A stretch of DNA of 37,734 bases from Thermoplasmata archaeon (GTDB lineage Archaea; Thermoplasmatota; Thermoplasmata; Thermoplasmatales; Thermoplasmataceae): positions 1-37,734 of the forward strand of contig WAQW01000008.1 in the NCBI GenBank assembly GCA_015520045.1, in the 5' to 3' direction. This document shows positions 1 through 7,819 of this stretch, in pieces (position 1 is the first letter of the stretch; each line of letters opens with the position of its first letter). The notes beneath the pieces are model-generated. The model searched no databases and was not told where the DNA came from. It was given only the letters and a program-made list of their open reading frames with translations. Position numbers and translations under genes: made by a program.

Positions 1-2
1 AC

Positions 3-284
3 TGCTCATACTCATTCGAAGCGAGACCTCCAGGATATGGTTATGGAAAGCATATTCCGGATCATGTTAAAAAGAAAACCATGAAATCCAGAGTTCTATC
101 ATCACTCAGAAAGGCGGTAAGGATGTGCCAGATATTTCTCGGATTCAAAACATCACATGAGATAGCAAGATCATCAGTTCCTGACATACCTGAATCCGTA
201 AGAATGGAATCATCAGGATACTTCTCCTATGATGCCCACCATGTCAACGTGGTCAAAAGAACTTTTTTCATGACATCTCATTAG
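3..284 (+). pseudogene. transposase-like fragment, 5' end outside the window
   Basis: An open frame enters from the window edge and stops at 284. It reads as the middle of a DDE-type transposase: a basic helix-rich stretch (RPPGYGYGKHIPDHVKKK, then SSLRKAVRMC), the string VPDIPES, and then SSGYFSYDAHHVNV, which resembles the start of the first catalytic strand (an aromatic/Asp block) in archaeal insertion-sequence transposases. The frame ends at once after this block and the downstream sequence does not continue it cleanly, so it is probably a decayed copy. The family is remembered by pattern, not searched. Confidence 0.4.
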
Positions 285-647
285 AAGAAACGGGTGATTA
301 TTTCTGATCGCATTAGACCACGGTCCCCTCTTTCGAATGCAGAGTTCCCAATCTGGCAATATGTAAGAGCACACGATACAAGGAATACGAATACCCCTGC
401 TTCAGGGAATCAGGTTGAAAATTCTATAACTATCTTGCATCTATCGGTGGACCCAGCACCGTACACATACTACAAGATATGTGAATGGAAAGTGTTATCC
501 TACGTTATAACACTTTGTGATTATCTTAAAATTACCACTAAAGACTAATCGGTGAGTATCGGTTAGTTGTAGTGGACTTCTCATTCGTAGTTCATTCGTG
601 AGGTCTTGGAAAGTAACCTAATATACGGATTTTCCATTCAAGGATGA
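285..647. other. non-coding or decayed stretch before tRNA-Leu
   Basis: No credible gene is seen. A short frame at 294-548 lacks a recognisable domain. An AT-rich box at about 618-626 (TAATATA) lies about 25 bases before the tRNA and is its likely promoter. A short imperfect tandem TTCATTCGT occurs at 580-599. Confidence 0.4.
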
Positions 648-732
648 GCGAGGGTAACAAAGCCTGGCCAACTGTGCAGGACTTAAGATCCTGTCCCGTA
701 GGGGTTCGTGGGTTCAAATCCCATCCCTCGCA
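648..732 (+). tRNA. tRNA-Leu (anticodon TAA)
   Basis: A complete class II cloverleaf. The acceptor stem GCGAGGG (648-654) pairs with CCCTCGC (725-731), with discriminator A at 732. The anticodon stem CAGGA/TCCTG encloses the loop CTTAAGA, giving anticodon TAA. A long variable arm (GTCCCGTAGGGGTTC region) fits leucine. The T arm is GTGGG-TTCAAAT-CCCAT. No intron is seen and CCA is not encoded. Confidence 0.95.
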
Positions 733-1137
733 TATTCAATTATGTGTTTACGGTTCGGCATTTTTAGCACAAAGACCTCCTTATCAGGTTTGATCTCCCA
801 TGGGCATTCTCACTCGTTTGAAGTTTTCCCTCCAGTGTCGAAAAATTCCCCCAAAATTCAGTTTCGCGACCATAACTACAGAAGCCACCTCAACGTCATC
901 TATGAGTATTTTCTGAGTGAGCCGGAGGTTCCCACAAATCACGTATACCCAAGGAATGCAACTAATTTAAAGTTAACAAATGAAATGGCATATGCCCCAA
1001 TCTAGGTGATCATATCTCGAACTGGATTCTTTAAGAAGATGTCAGCCCTTAGTATTGTTGAGAACCGGAATGTGAAAGTTTTCATAGTGATGTGAGAACG
1101 CACCGCATGACTAATTAATCAATACCGCATTAGATGT
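733..1137. other. intergenic region upstream of gad
   Basis: A frame at 742-1005 shows no recognisable domain and no promoter or SD of its own. Nothing else is supported except the gad promoter near the right end. Confidence 0.4.
1112..1119 (+). promoter_or_regulatory. TATA-like box of gad
   Basis: TAATTAAT is centred about 23 bases before the ATG at 1138, the spacing expected when transcription starts at the initiation codon (leaderless mRNA). There is no SD before the ATG. Confidence 0.5.
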
Positions 1138-2550
1138 ATGGATATAGGTGATATGATGGTTTCAAGTAAAGTAGATGTCAGGCACCTGCGCGATAGCGAA
1201 AAGAAATTTGAAAAATCCCACAACAGATTTATTGATGAAGATGTTCCAAAATATCGCTTTCCAGAGAGAAGAATGGGATCCCGTGCCGCTTATCAGCTGA
1301 TTCATAATGAACTCAACCTGGATGGCAATCCGGACCTCAATCTAGCCTCTTTTGTTACCACATGGATGGAACCAGAGGCTGACAGGCTTATAATTGAGAA
1401 TCTCCATAAGAATTTCATAGATCGTTTTGAGTACCCTCAGGTAAACAATATTGAGGAAAGGATCGTGAACATACTGGCCAACCTCTATAACGCTCCAGTT
1501 GATGGTAATTTTGTTGGTACATCCACTATTGGTTCCTCTGAGGCAATAATGCTTGGTCTGCTTGCCCATAAGTGGAACTGGCGGAAGAAAAGGAGGAGCG
1601 AGAATCTCTCAACGGAGAGGCCTAACATTGTTTTTGGTAGCGACACTCACATTTCTTGGGATAAATTTGCCAGATATTTCGACGTGGAGCCAAGAATTGT
1701 TCCTATAAGAAGGGATAGTTTTATGGTGGATGCAGATACACTCATTGATCATGTAGATCAAAACACTATCGCTGTTGGAGCTGTTCTGGGAACCACCTTT
1801 ACCGGTGCGTTTGATCCCGTGATCGAAATCAATGATCGTCTTGTGGAGCTCAAGGAAGATAGAGGGATCGACGTTCCAGTCCACGTGGACGCAGCGAGTG
1901 CCGGTTTCATAACTCCCTTTTATGAACCAGAATTTAGGTGGGATTTCAGGCTTGAACAGGTTAAATCCATAAACACCTCCGGCCACAAGTTCGGTCTCGT
2001 CTATCCTGGACTGGGGTGGCTTATATTTCGGGACGGATCTCTGCTTCCTGAGGAATTGAAATTTTATGTGAATTACCTGGGTGATGAGATGCCAACTTAC
2101 ACACTCAACTTTTCCAGAGGGAGCTCTATGATCGTAGGTCAGTATTTCAACATACTGCACCTGGGCAGAGAGGGTTACTCTCAAATTGTAAGCAAGATGA
2201 TGGACAATGCCTCTTACCTTGCTTTAAGATTGCACCAAAGTGGAGAATTTACCGTGATAAACGATGCGAAGCACATTCCTGTTGTGACTTTCAAATTTTC
2301 AGGGAAGGAGAGGTTCACGCTCTTCGACCTATCTTACAAGGTCAGGGAGAGGGGATGGATAGTCCCGGCATACAGTCTTCCGCCGGATGCGGAGAAAACG
2401 ACCATAATGAGAGTTGTTGTGAGGGAGAATTTCACAAAGGACTTGATCGACATTTTTGTTGATGACCTCATAAAGAGCAAGAGATTTCTTGAAGGTGAAA
2501 CCATTAGAATTTCCCATCGCTCTGCGAGGGAAGGTCACCCTGTGTCCTAG
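1138..2550 (+). CDS. gadB: glutamate decarboxylase (PLP-dependent, group II)
   Basis: It converts L-glutamate to GABA and CO2 and consumes a cytoplasmic proton, a known acid-resistance reaction. The 470 residues match the usual length of GadA/GadB. The match runs along the whole protein: an N-terminal segment with NLDGNPDLNLASF, the block TSTIGSSEAIMLGLLAHKW, HVDAASAGF with the cofactor-binding D251, the SGHKFG motif with the Schiff-base K284, and a C-terminal RGWIVPAY segment. A TATA box 23 bases upstream favours the ATG at 1138 (two more Met codons follow at 1153 and 1156). No glutamate/GABA antiporter is adjacent, so the export partner, if any, lies elsewhere. The neighbouring fbp gene is convergent. 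Confidence 0.93.
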   Translation: MDIGDMMVSSKVDVRHLRDSEKKFEKSHNRFIDEDVPKYRFPERRMGSRAAYQLIHNELNLDGNPDLNLASFVTTWMEPEADRLIIENLHKNFIDRFEYPQVNNIEERIVNILANLYNAPVDGNFVGTSTIGSSEAIMLGLLAHKWNWRKKRRSENLSTERPNIVFGSDTHISWDKFARYFDVEPRIVPIRRDSFMVDADTLIDHVDQNTIAVGAVLGTTFTGAFDPVIEINDRLVELKEDRGIDVPVHVDAASAGFITPFYEPEFRWDFRLEQVKSINTSGHKFGLVYPGLGWLIFRDGSLLPEELKFYVNYLGDEMPTYTLNFSRGSSMIVGQYFNILHLGREGYSQIVSKMMDNASYLALRLHQSGEFTVINDAKHIPVVTFKFSGKERFTLFDLSYKVRERGWIVPAYSLPPDAEKTTIMRVVVRENFTKDLIDIFVDDLIKSKRFLEGETIRISHRSAREGHPVS

Positions 2551-2707
2551 GCCATTTTTTCCCAGGCAGAAGAATCTGTCCAACCGTCATCTGAGGTAGT
2601 GACGGGACAACCTCAAATCATCTTTTATGGACCACACGTGAGAATTCAGTTAAACCGATTCAAAAAGAGAAATTGGAGAATAAAAAGATTATATGTACGT
2701 ATGCTAA

Positions 2708-3829
2708 TTAATTTTTATCTATATTCTTAAAGCCATTTTCAAGCTTCTTGAGGACCTTTGGAAGAGTTGTGTACTCCATATCCTCATCCGACAGCCGGTG
2801 TGGTTCGAACGGTCCCATTCTTCTGAGATAGTCGGCTATTTCTGAGGCTTTGATGCGGGGTACATCGAATGCAGGATCATCGAAGAGATCGACGGGTCCA
2901 TGGAGCTTTCCATTCTTCAGAGTATATCCGAGGGCAACAACCCGTGGAGGGCCGTCGAAACGGGTCATCTTAGAATCCTTCATTCCAACGGGCATCAGGG
3001 GACCATTGAAGGAACCCCTCATCCAACCAGAAACAAGATACGGGTGCGAAAACGCCTCAAGAGATTCTCCAGCTGCAGGCAAACCAGACTGTATTCTGAC
3101 TATGCCTGCAGGGTCATCTTTGCCAACGTACTCACCTGCAATAAATGATAGCTTATCGGTGCTGATGACAGCGACGTTTTCGTTAGGAAGTTTTGAATGT
3201 TCCTTGCGGGTATACACTCTCTTTATGACGTATCGACCCTTTGATCCGATCATTGCAAGGATATCATACATATTCTCCGGAGAATTCAGTTCGATTCTCT
3301 TTGCATTTATAATATCCCATATTTCAAATACGAAACCCTCGTGCATGTTGGAATCTATAACAAGACCGGGGGTATTGAAGGGATCTGCAAACATTTTGAA
3401 TATTGGGTAGTTAAAGGCACCCGGTTCTGTCTTATCCATCATATAAACGATAAACGGTTCCGACTCCCTAGGAGTAATCTCCATTTCGGCTATACCGGGG
3501 CCCATTCCCTTTATATTTCCTGAAAAGGCATCTTTGAGAAGATCCTGACCGGCTCCGTAGAGCCCTGCCTCCTTAGCGACCTTAGTTCCCGCCTTGAAGG
3601 CATCCCACGCAAGTTTATGTATCTCTGCATTATCGGTACCACGCTCGTGAATCATGGTAATCTGGATATCATCTCCAATATAGGTAACTCTGTAATCAGA
3701 AATGAGATCCATCCCGTGTTCCCTCACGTATGATTCAACTTCATCCTTAACGGGCCCATAAATTGTGGTGTGACCCGGCAAACTCCCAATATCGGCTTTT
3801 ATGTGCGTAATGGTTACTTTCCCGCTCAT
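2708..3829 (-). CDS. fbp: fructose-1,6-bisphosphate aldolase/phosphatase (archaeal, bifunctional)
   Basis: This single-domain enzyme condenses DHAP and glyceraldehyde-3-phosphate and then removes phosphate to give fructose-6-phosphate, the committed step of archaeal gluconeogenesis. The 373 residues cover the family from KADIGSLPGH (11-20, metal-binding Asp and His) through DKTEPGAFNYP and MFADPFNTPGLVID to FDGPPRVV and GPVDLFDDPAFD. The YVGK motif gives Y234 and K237; these correspond to the Tyr and Schiff-base Lys known in the Sulfolobus tokodaii enzyme, with the same spacing. The frame is open further upstream, but family proteins begin at the MSGKVTI region and a TATA box lies 25 bases before 3829. 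The ATG at 3835 is an alternative. Confidence 0.95.
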   Translation of the reverse strand: MSGKVTITHIKADIGSLPGHTTIYGPVKDEVESYVREHGMDLISDYRVTYIGDDIQITMIHERGTDNAEIHKLAWDAFKAGTKVAKEAGLYGAGQDLLKDAFSGNIKGMGPGIAEMEITPRESEPFIVYMMDKTEPGAFNYPIFKMFADPFNTPGLVIDSNMHEGFVFEIWDIINAKRIELNSPENMYDILAMIGSKGRYVIKRVYTRKEHSKLPNENVAVISTDKLSFIAGEYVGKDDPAGIVRIQSGLPAAGESLEAFSHPYLVSGWMRGSFNGPLMPVGMKDSKMTRFDGPPRVVALGYTLKNGKLHGPVDLFDDPAFDVPRIKASEIADYLRRMGPFEPHRLSDEDMEYTTLPKVLKKLENGFKNIDKN

Positions 3830-3850
3830 AAGCATGCTATATTTTGTTGA

Positions 3851-3857
3851 TATTAAA
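3851..3857 (-). promoter_or_regulatory. TATA-like box of fbp
   Basis: On the minus strand this reads TTTAATA, centred 25 bases before the ATG at 3829. It favours this start over the longer upstream open frame and implies a leaderless transcript. Confidence 0.5.
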
Positions 3858-4383
3858 CCTTTATTCCATCTTCCCTGAAAAAAAACCACCTTTACAGGCG
3901 TCCATAAAAGATAGAGTGAACAAAGGTATCCAATTATGTTCTCTGAAAGATAAACTGGTGGCATATATGTGAAATATCCTGTTAAAATCTTACGTGTAAT
4001 TTAAGGGGTAGATTCAAGAATTGAGATACTATCATTCCACCACATATATGTCGGTGTCAGATATCGAATGGCAGGCCACCCTACGTTTCCCAGTTGCTGT
4101 TCAGGATGAAAAAGCTGAGTTCTATGCAGAACGGAGGCATCTGACATCACCCTTTTAATCCCATACGATACAAATGATTAAAAGCTTCTCAGCAGATAGT
4201 TTGTCACGCTCAGCTGTAGTATCTTAAGGAATTAGGCATCACCATTCCAGTTAGGATAACGGTGGATACACGAATATATCATATTAACCAAACCCCTCAC
4301 ATTACGGCGTTATTCATTAAACTACACACTACGTATAATATTGAAAAATGCTCTGCTGAAGAACCCCCAATGGAAAACGCGTG
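3858..4383. other. intergenic stretch without a supported gene
   Basis: Short frames on both strands have no recognisable product. The sequence is AT-rich and holds only the fbp promoter at its left edge. Confidence 0.4.
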
Positions 4384-4749
4384 TTATCGTATAAACCGCT
4401 TCAGCTGGCTGATTTTATCCCTGATCTCATCGATCCTGTTTTCCAGATCAGCTATTATCTCATTCAAGATATCACTGAAATTCTCAGATAGTTTGTATCC
4501 GTGAACCGGTCTACCCTTTCCCTCTTTTTTAATGTTTCTTTTATTTACCCAACCACGCCGTCTTAGCCATTGCATCGATATGGAAACCTCTGGTTGTCGG
4601 AGACCAGCCTCTCTCTCAATCTGAACACTAGTGACTTCATCCTTATCCCGCATGAACGCCAGCGTGTAAGCCACACTTCTGGGGATGTCAGAAAGGATTA
4701 AGATTCGTATTAGATGCTTATCGTCATCAGTTAGTGGCATCTCTATCAT
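4384..4749 (-). CDS. predicted winged-helix transcriptional regulator
   Basis: The 121 residues form an archaeal MarR/TrmB-like winged helix. Residues about 8-80 hold the helix-turn-helix (TSVQIEREAGLRQPEVSISMQ is the turn and recognition helix) and a basic wing (WVNKRNIKKEGKGRPVHGY). Residues about 88-121 (FSDILNEIIADLENRIDEIRDKISQL) look like a coiled-coil dimerisation helix. No ligand domain is present, so the inducer cannot be read from sequence. An A/T run including ATATATAT is centred about 23 bases before the ATG. The upstream region has a GTAC-centred inverted repeat that could be its own operator. The target is unknown. Confidence 0.75.
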   Translation of the reverse strand: MIEMPLTDDDKHLIRILILSDIPRSVAYTLAFMRDKDEVTSVQIEREAGLRQPEVSISMQWLRRRGWVNKRNIKKEGKGRPVHGYKLSENFSDILNEIIADLENRIDEIRDKISQLKRFIR

Positions 4750-5301
4750 TACTGGATATTTTAAAAATATATATATTTATCTGATGATTTAAAACGACGT
4801 TAACTTTTTAGAAATATGAGAGTATGGAGGTACATTATTGTATGTCAATGTAGGGTACTTTGTACCCATTGAAGTGCCAGATAGGCATTTAACGTTTCTG
4901 CAAAACAGGGATATTGGTATATACCATCGCAGTTTTTTCATTATGGTGATGGTGGACAACATTTCTTCCTTATGACAAAAGGTCAGGGTACATAGATTGT
5001 CAGGGCTTGAAGATACTTGTTTATTGCGGATAATCAGCGTATCTTACGGATCATCTGGGATATTCTTCTCTCACCAAGGGGAAACATGAGAGCAGAGAAC
5101 ATCTAGAACACCGGAAAGTTATGATCCTGCAATTGGCAGCAAAGTTATAGCGTGAAAAAAACACGATTATACCAAACTTGTAAGGTTTGATGAATCAACA
5201 AGAATAATGAAGATTTCGGGCTTTTAATTGGGGAAACCTATACGGGAGTCAGCAATAGACAAAGAAAAGCATGGATAACCAATAAAAATGTTATACTAGA
5301 T
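4750..5301. other. intergenic stretch with GTAC-type repeats, no supported gene
   Basis: It contains the TATA-like run of the regulator gene (4767-4778) and three GG-GTAC-like motifs listed separately. Six-frame reading gives short interrupted frames only; one plus-strand stretch at about 5150-5250 reads as a few dozen uninterrupted residues of no recognisable family. Confidence 0.4.
4827..4867. promoter_or_regulatory. possible operator: GAGGTACATTA and the inverted repeat GGGTAC-TTT-GTACCC
   Basis: The perfect inverted repeat has 6-base arms at 4853-4858 and 4862-4867. GAGGTACATTA at 4827-4837 is identical to the first 11 bases of the tandem repeat before the membrane-protein gene at 7205-7765. 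A related AGGGTACATAG lies near 4985. The position 80-120 bases before the regulator gene suggests a protein-binding site, but this is inference. Confidence 0.3.
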
Positions 5302-5865
5302 CTAGAACTCCTGTTTTACTGGAAATTCTACCGGGTAATTGAACTCCTCGTTTATGTTCCCTTTAACACGTTTCCAATGTGTTGTTGATTTAATCATCCT
5401 GATTGCTCTATGATATACCCTCCTGGCAACCTCTAAGTTTTCTCTTTGATAATGTACCATAGCTGCTGCAATAAGTATCAGGCCCTGAAAAAATAGTTTC
5501 GTTTCCCCCGTGCTCGCTCTCCATAGATCCTCCAACAAGGAGTGTGCTTCCCAGTATCTTTCTTCAGAGAACAGTTTTTGAACTTTATTCATTATTTCCG
5601 ATTCTTTCCTAAGAATCTCTTCACGGAATTTGTGAGTCATTATTGGCTCTCTTTCATCAATTATTTTGCATCTGAGGACGTTGTATCTGGATTTGAAAAT
5701 GTTTTTAGTTGATTCGGTATCGGATGTGTGCAAATCAATGTCGGTGGCATAGCTCATCTTTCTTATGATAATATCTGTTAAACCGTCTATAGCGGAGATT
5801 TCTGCTTTGCTGACCGGTTGACTTACGGTAATGAGCATCCTGAACACTCTTTCCTTATGAGCCAT
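5302..5865 (-). CDS. DUF309-domain protein of unknown function
   Basis: The 187-residue protein has a C-terminal DUF309 domain (about 85-187). Its hallmark is RYWEAHSLLEDLW (103-115: W105, E106, H108, E112, W115), followed by a helix with FFQGLILIAAAMVHYQ. The family is all-alpha and widespread in archaea and bacteria, and its conserved His and Glu residues suggest a binding site of unknown use. The N-terminal about 80 residues (SKAEISAIDGLTDIIIRKM) are an extra segment without a recognisable match. The frame also opens with a GTG at 5871, but the ATG at 5865 lies 23 bases from an AATTTAGA box (about 5884-5892), so I chose the ATG. It stands alone, flanked by long non-coding stretches. Confidence 0.75.
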   Translation of the reverse strand: MAHKERVFRMLITVSQPVSKAEISAIDGLTDIIIRKMSYATDIDLHTSDTESTKNIFKSRYNVLRCKIIDEREPIMTHKFREEILRKESEIMNKVQKLFSEERYWEAHSLLEDLWRASTGETKLFFQGLILIAAAMVHYQRENLEVARRVYHRAIRMIKSTTHWKRVKGNINEEFNYPVEFPVKQEF

Positions 5866-5892
5866 CAGCACATCATGTTGTTAGTCTAAATT

Positions 5893-6186
5893 GCCTTTTC
5901 TCTGTAGAGTATTCTGCACCAAAACAACGGAATTCATCCTCTCATCGGGATTAGGATAATTGTGATAACGTGTAGCCTAACCAGGGAAAGAGATTTACCT
6001 CGGAAAACCCACGCTTGGCATTCCCCGCAGTAACATATTTATCCGAAAACAACGTTTGAAACGTGGCAAGGAAAGGGATCATTGCAATAAGAGCTACGCA
6101 GTGTATCGTGAAAAGAGATCCATTTGGAATTAATTGATCCTTGTTTTCGGTCTGCTACCTCCCGCCAGCCGTGCCGTGGAAGGAAC
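5893..6186. other. intergenic stretch, nothing recognised
   Basis: Only short frames are seen. It lies downstream of the decayed membrane-protein gene on the minus strand. Confidence 0.35.
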
Positions 6187-6710
6187 TCAGGGTGTTGAAC
6201 CATCTGAACATGTTATAAGAAGGAACTCAAGCACGCAGCTCGCTGCATATCTCAGTGCCAATATGCCAACTCCCCTAAACAACGATTCCTACAACCATCA
6301 ATGCCAGCACTGCTTCCTGTTTTGTTAAGATATATCCTGTGATTGGATCAGCGATCTTTTTATCCCGCGGATAGGTGAAAAGGAACAGGTCTGCCTTCGC
6401 GTGTAAAATATCCACATCATCGTGAAGATGTTCCTTCATAGAATAAAGTACGGTGGAGAAGCCGATTGACTGAAACGCTAAAGCTATTAAGATAGTGTTT
6501 TTCCATCGACTTTTCCTAAGTTTTCCGGAACAAGTGAACTCCTATCCTGATCGTGTAAAAAAACCGGAACAAAAATTGGAGAAATAATTCCGGGATTGTG
6601 GCTGCTCATGTTGACGCAATCATGACTGGAATTATAGATAGTACAATGTAAATTGATGTGTATAACCTGATCCCAGACCACCTCACCACTGTAATGTTAG
6701 AATCCGGCAT
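6187..6710 (-). pseudogene. decayed small membrane-protein gene
   Basis: Reading the minus strand from an ATG at 6710, the protein begins MPDSNITVVRWSGIRLY and continues into a hydrophobic helix (IYIVLSIIPVMIAS), then meets an in-frame TGA. After a frame change the sequence is open from 6541 to a TAG at 6275-6277. It includes a second helix (NTILIALAFQSIGFSTVLY), a polar loop (DILHAKADLFLFTYPRDKK) and a third helix (EAVLALMVVGIVV). One more frame change gives GVGILALRYAASCVLEFLL before a TGA at 6187. A TATA-like GAATTATC lies about 24 bases before the ATG. The consistent helix/loop pattern over three frames points to a once-functional gene of about 170 codons. The family is not recognised. 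Confidence 0.5.
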
Positions 6711-7204
6711 GATCAAATCATCGTTGAGATAATTCCTATCGGAACATTAATCAGGAATATGCGGCATCACGTTCAAATTAGAGTGTTACTTAAAGAACAT
6801 AGAATGTGTCTCCTCCCTATGTTCGCGACAATTCTCAATTTTTATAATGATTGGAAATATTTCCAGTTTAAAAAATGTGGTACTCACTATCTTGTTGTAG
6901 GCGAAAAACTGGTACTGTACGGGGATGTATTAAAGTGTGAGGACTTGAAAAACCTCCTAGAAAGAGTAGCGATGTTCGGATTGAATTAATAAAGCCCTGA
7001 ATCTCTAAACGGTTGTTAACGTAGTAAGATTTCGTGTTTTCCATGTTTTTCTCTATGGAAAAGAGAACTGTTTTTCGTAGCGATCTAGATTCATTACTTT
7101 GCAACATCACGGTTTCTGGTTATGTCGCGAATTCTGCGGCACTAGCTATGTTATCCAGACGCAGAAAAAATTGCTGAGAGAATGGCTGAATCAGATGGAT
7201 GAGG
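6711..7204. other. intergenic stretch with one doubtful short frame
   Basis: A plus-strand frame at 6759-6989 (76 codons) contains KYFQFKKCGTHYLVVGEK and ends in NLLERVAMFGLN. It looks protein-like but has no SD, no well-placed TATA box and no recognisable family, so it may be a gene remnant. Nothing else is supported. Confidence 0.3.
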
Positions 7205-7765
7205 CTATCCCGTATCGTCCACGTCAATATTTTTCCTCGGTATCTTAGCTCTCAGAAAAACCTCTATGCCCTTGTACCTATTCGTTTTAAATTCGAATCT
7301 TCTATTGTCTATATAAAATGATAGTCTCCTATAGGGGTAGAACTGTTTCCTCATGTAGGCGTTTCCACTAACGTTTACGATCCCGTATCCTATATAGACA
7401 TCTTTGAGATCACTGTAATCAAGTACGGTTACGGAACCCTTTCTGTGCCATTCTACGTGATCATCGTACAACAGTATCATACCTGTCCTTAAATATAAAA
7501 TGATTGCTATAATCAAAAGAAAGCTGGTGATAACAAAAACAAAGGAAAGCAGAAGAGATAGAACGGATATCAGACCTGCAAGATTCATTGCAACGTAAAT
7601 GCCCCCAGTGGTATAGTTACTCGAGTTAACGGGTCCGTGGAGTTTGTAGAACTCATCCCCCAGATAAATGGTGAGAAGGAGAGAGGATAATGATATGGCA
7701 GTTAATAGTAAAAGAGTTCCAGATTTAATCCCGAGTCTAAACACGGGTACTCTGTCTGAGTCCAT
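7205..7765 (-). CDS. small membrane protein with a C-terminal PH-like tail
   Basis: The 186 residues have two or three transmembrane segments (about 14-34, 52-72 and 75-95) and a polar tail of about 90 residues. The tail reads as a beta-rich module (MILLYDDHVEWHRKG, then VLDYSDLKDVYIGYGI and RRLSFYIDNRRFEFKTN) of the kind seen in bacterial-type PH domains. The call is by pattern only and no function can be given. The predicted start ATG at 7765 has a TATAA-type box only 8 bases upstream, so either the box in the tandem repeat at 7782-7819 (30 bases upstream) is used, or translation starts at the GTG at 7744. Confidence 0.6.
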   Translation of the reverse strand: MDSDRVPVFRLGIKSGTLLLLTAISLSSLLLTIYLGDEFYKLHGPVNSSNYTTGGIYVAMNLAGLISVLSLLLSFVFVITSFLLIIAIILYLRTGMILLYDDHVEWHRKGSVTVLDYSDLKDVYIGYGIVNVSGNAYMRKQFYPYRRLSFYIDNRRFEFKTNRYKGIEVFLRAKIPRKNIDVDDTG

Positions 7766-7781
7766 ATTCTTATAATCAATA

Positions 7782-7819
7782 GAGGTACATTAAATTAAGT
7801 GAGGTACATTAAATTAAGT
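7782..7819. repeat. perfect 19-bp tandem duplication in the promoter region
   Basis: The unit GAGGTACATTAAATTAAGT occurs twice in direct succession (7782-7800 and 7801-7819). On the minus strand each unit holds an ACTTAATTTAA box, so the duplication doubles a TATA-like element 25-50 bases before the gene ending at 7205. The first 11 bases recur at 4827-4837. Confidence 0.85.

Noticed and set aside
742-1005. 87-codon open frame after tRNA-Leu
   Set aside because: It has no recognisable domain, no SD or TATA box at the right distance, and a composition unlike the sure proteins.
1609-2184. 191-codon frame antisense to gad
   Set aside because: It lies wholly inside the unmistakable glutamate decarboxylase gene on the other strand, so it is a shadow frame.
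4110-4150. Possible C/D-box guide RNA (GGATGA ... CTGA ... CTGA)
   Set aside because: The spacing between the C-like box and the first CTGA is only about 5 bases and the C box is imperfect, so a guide function is not supported.
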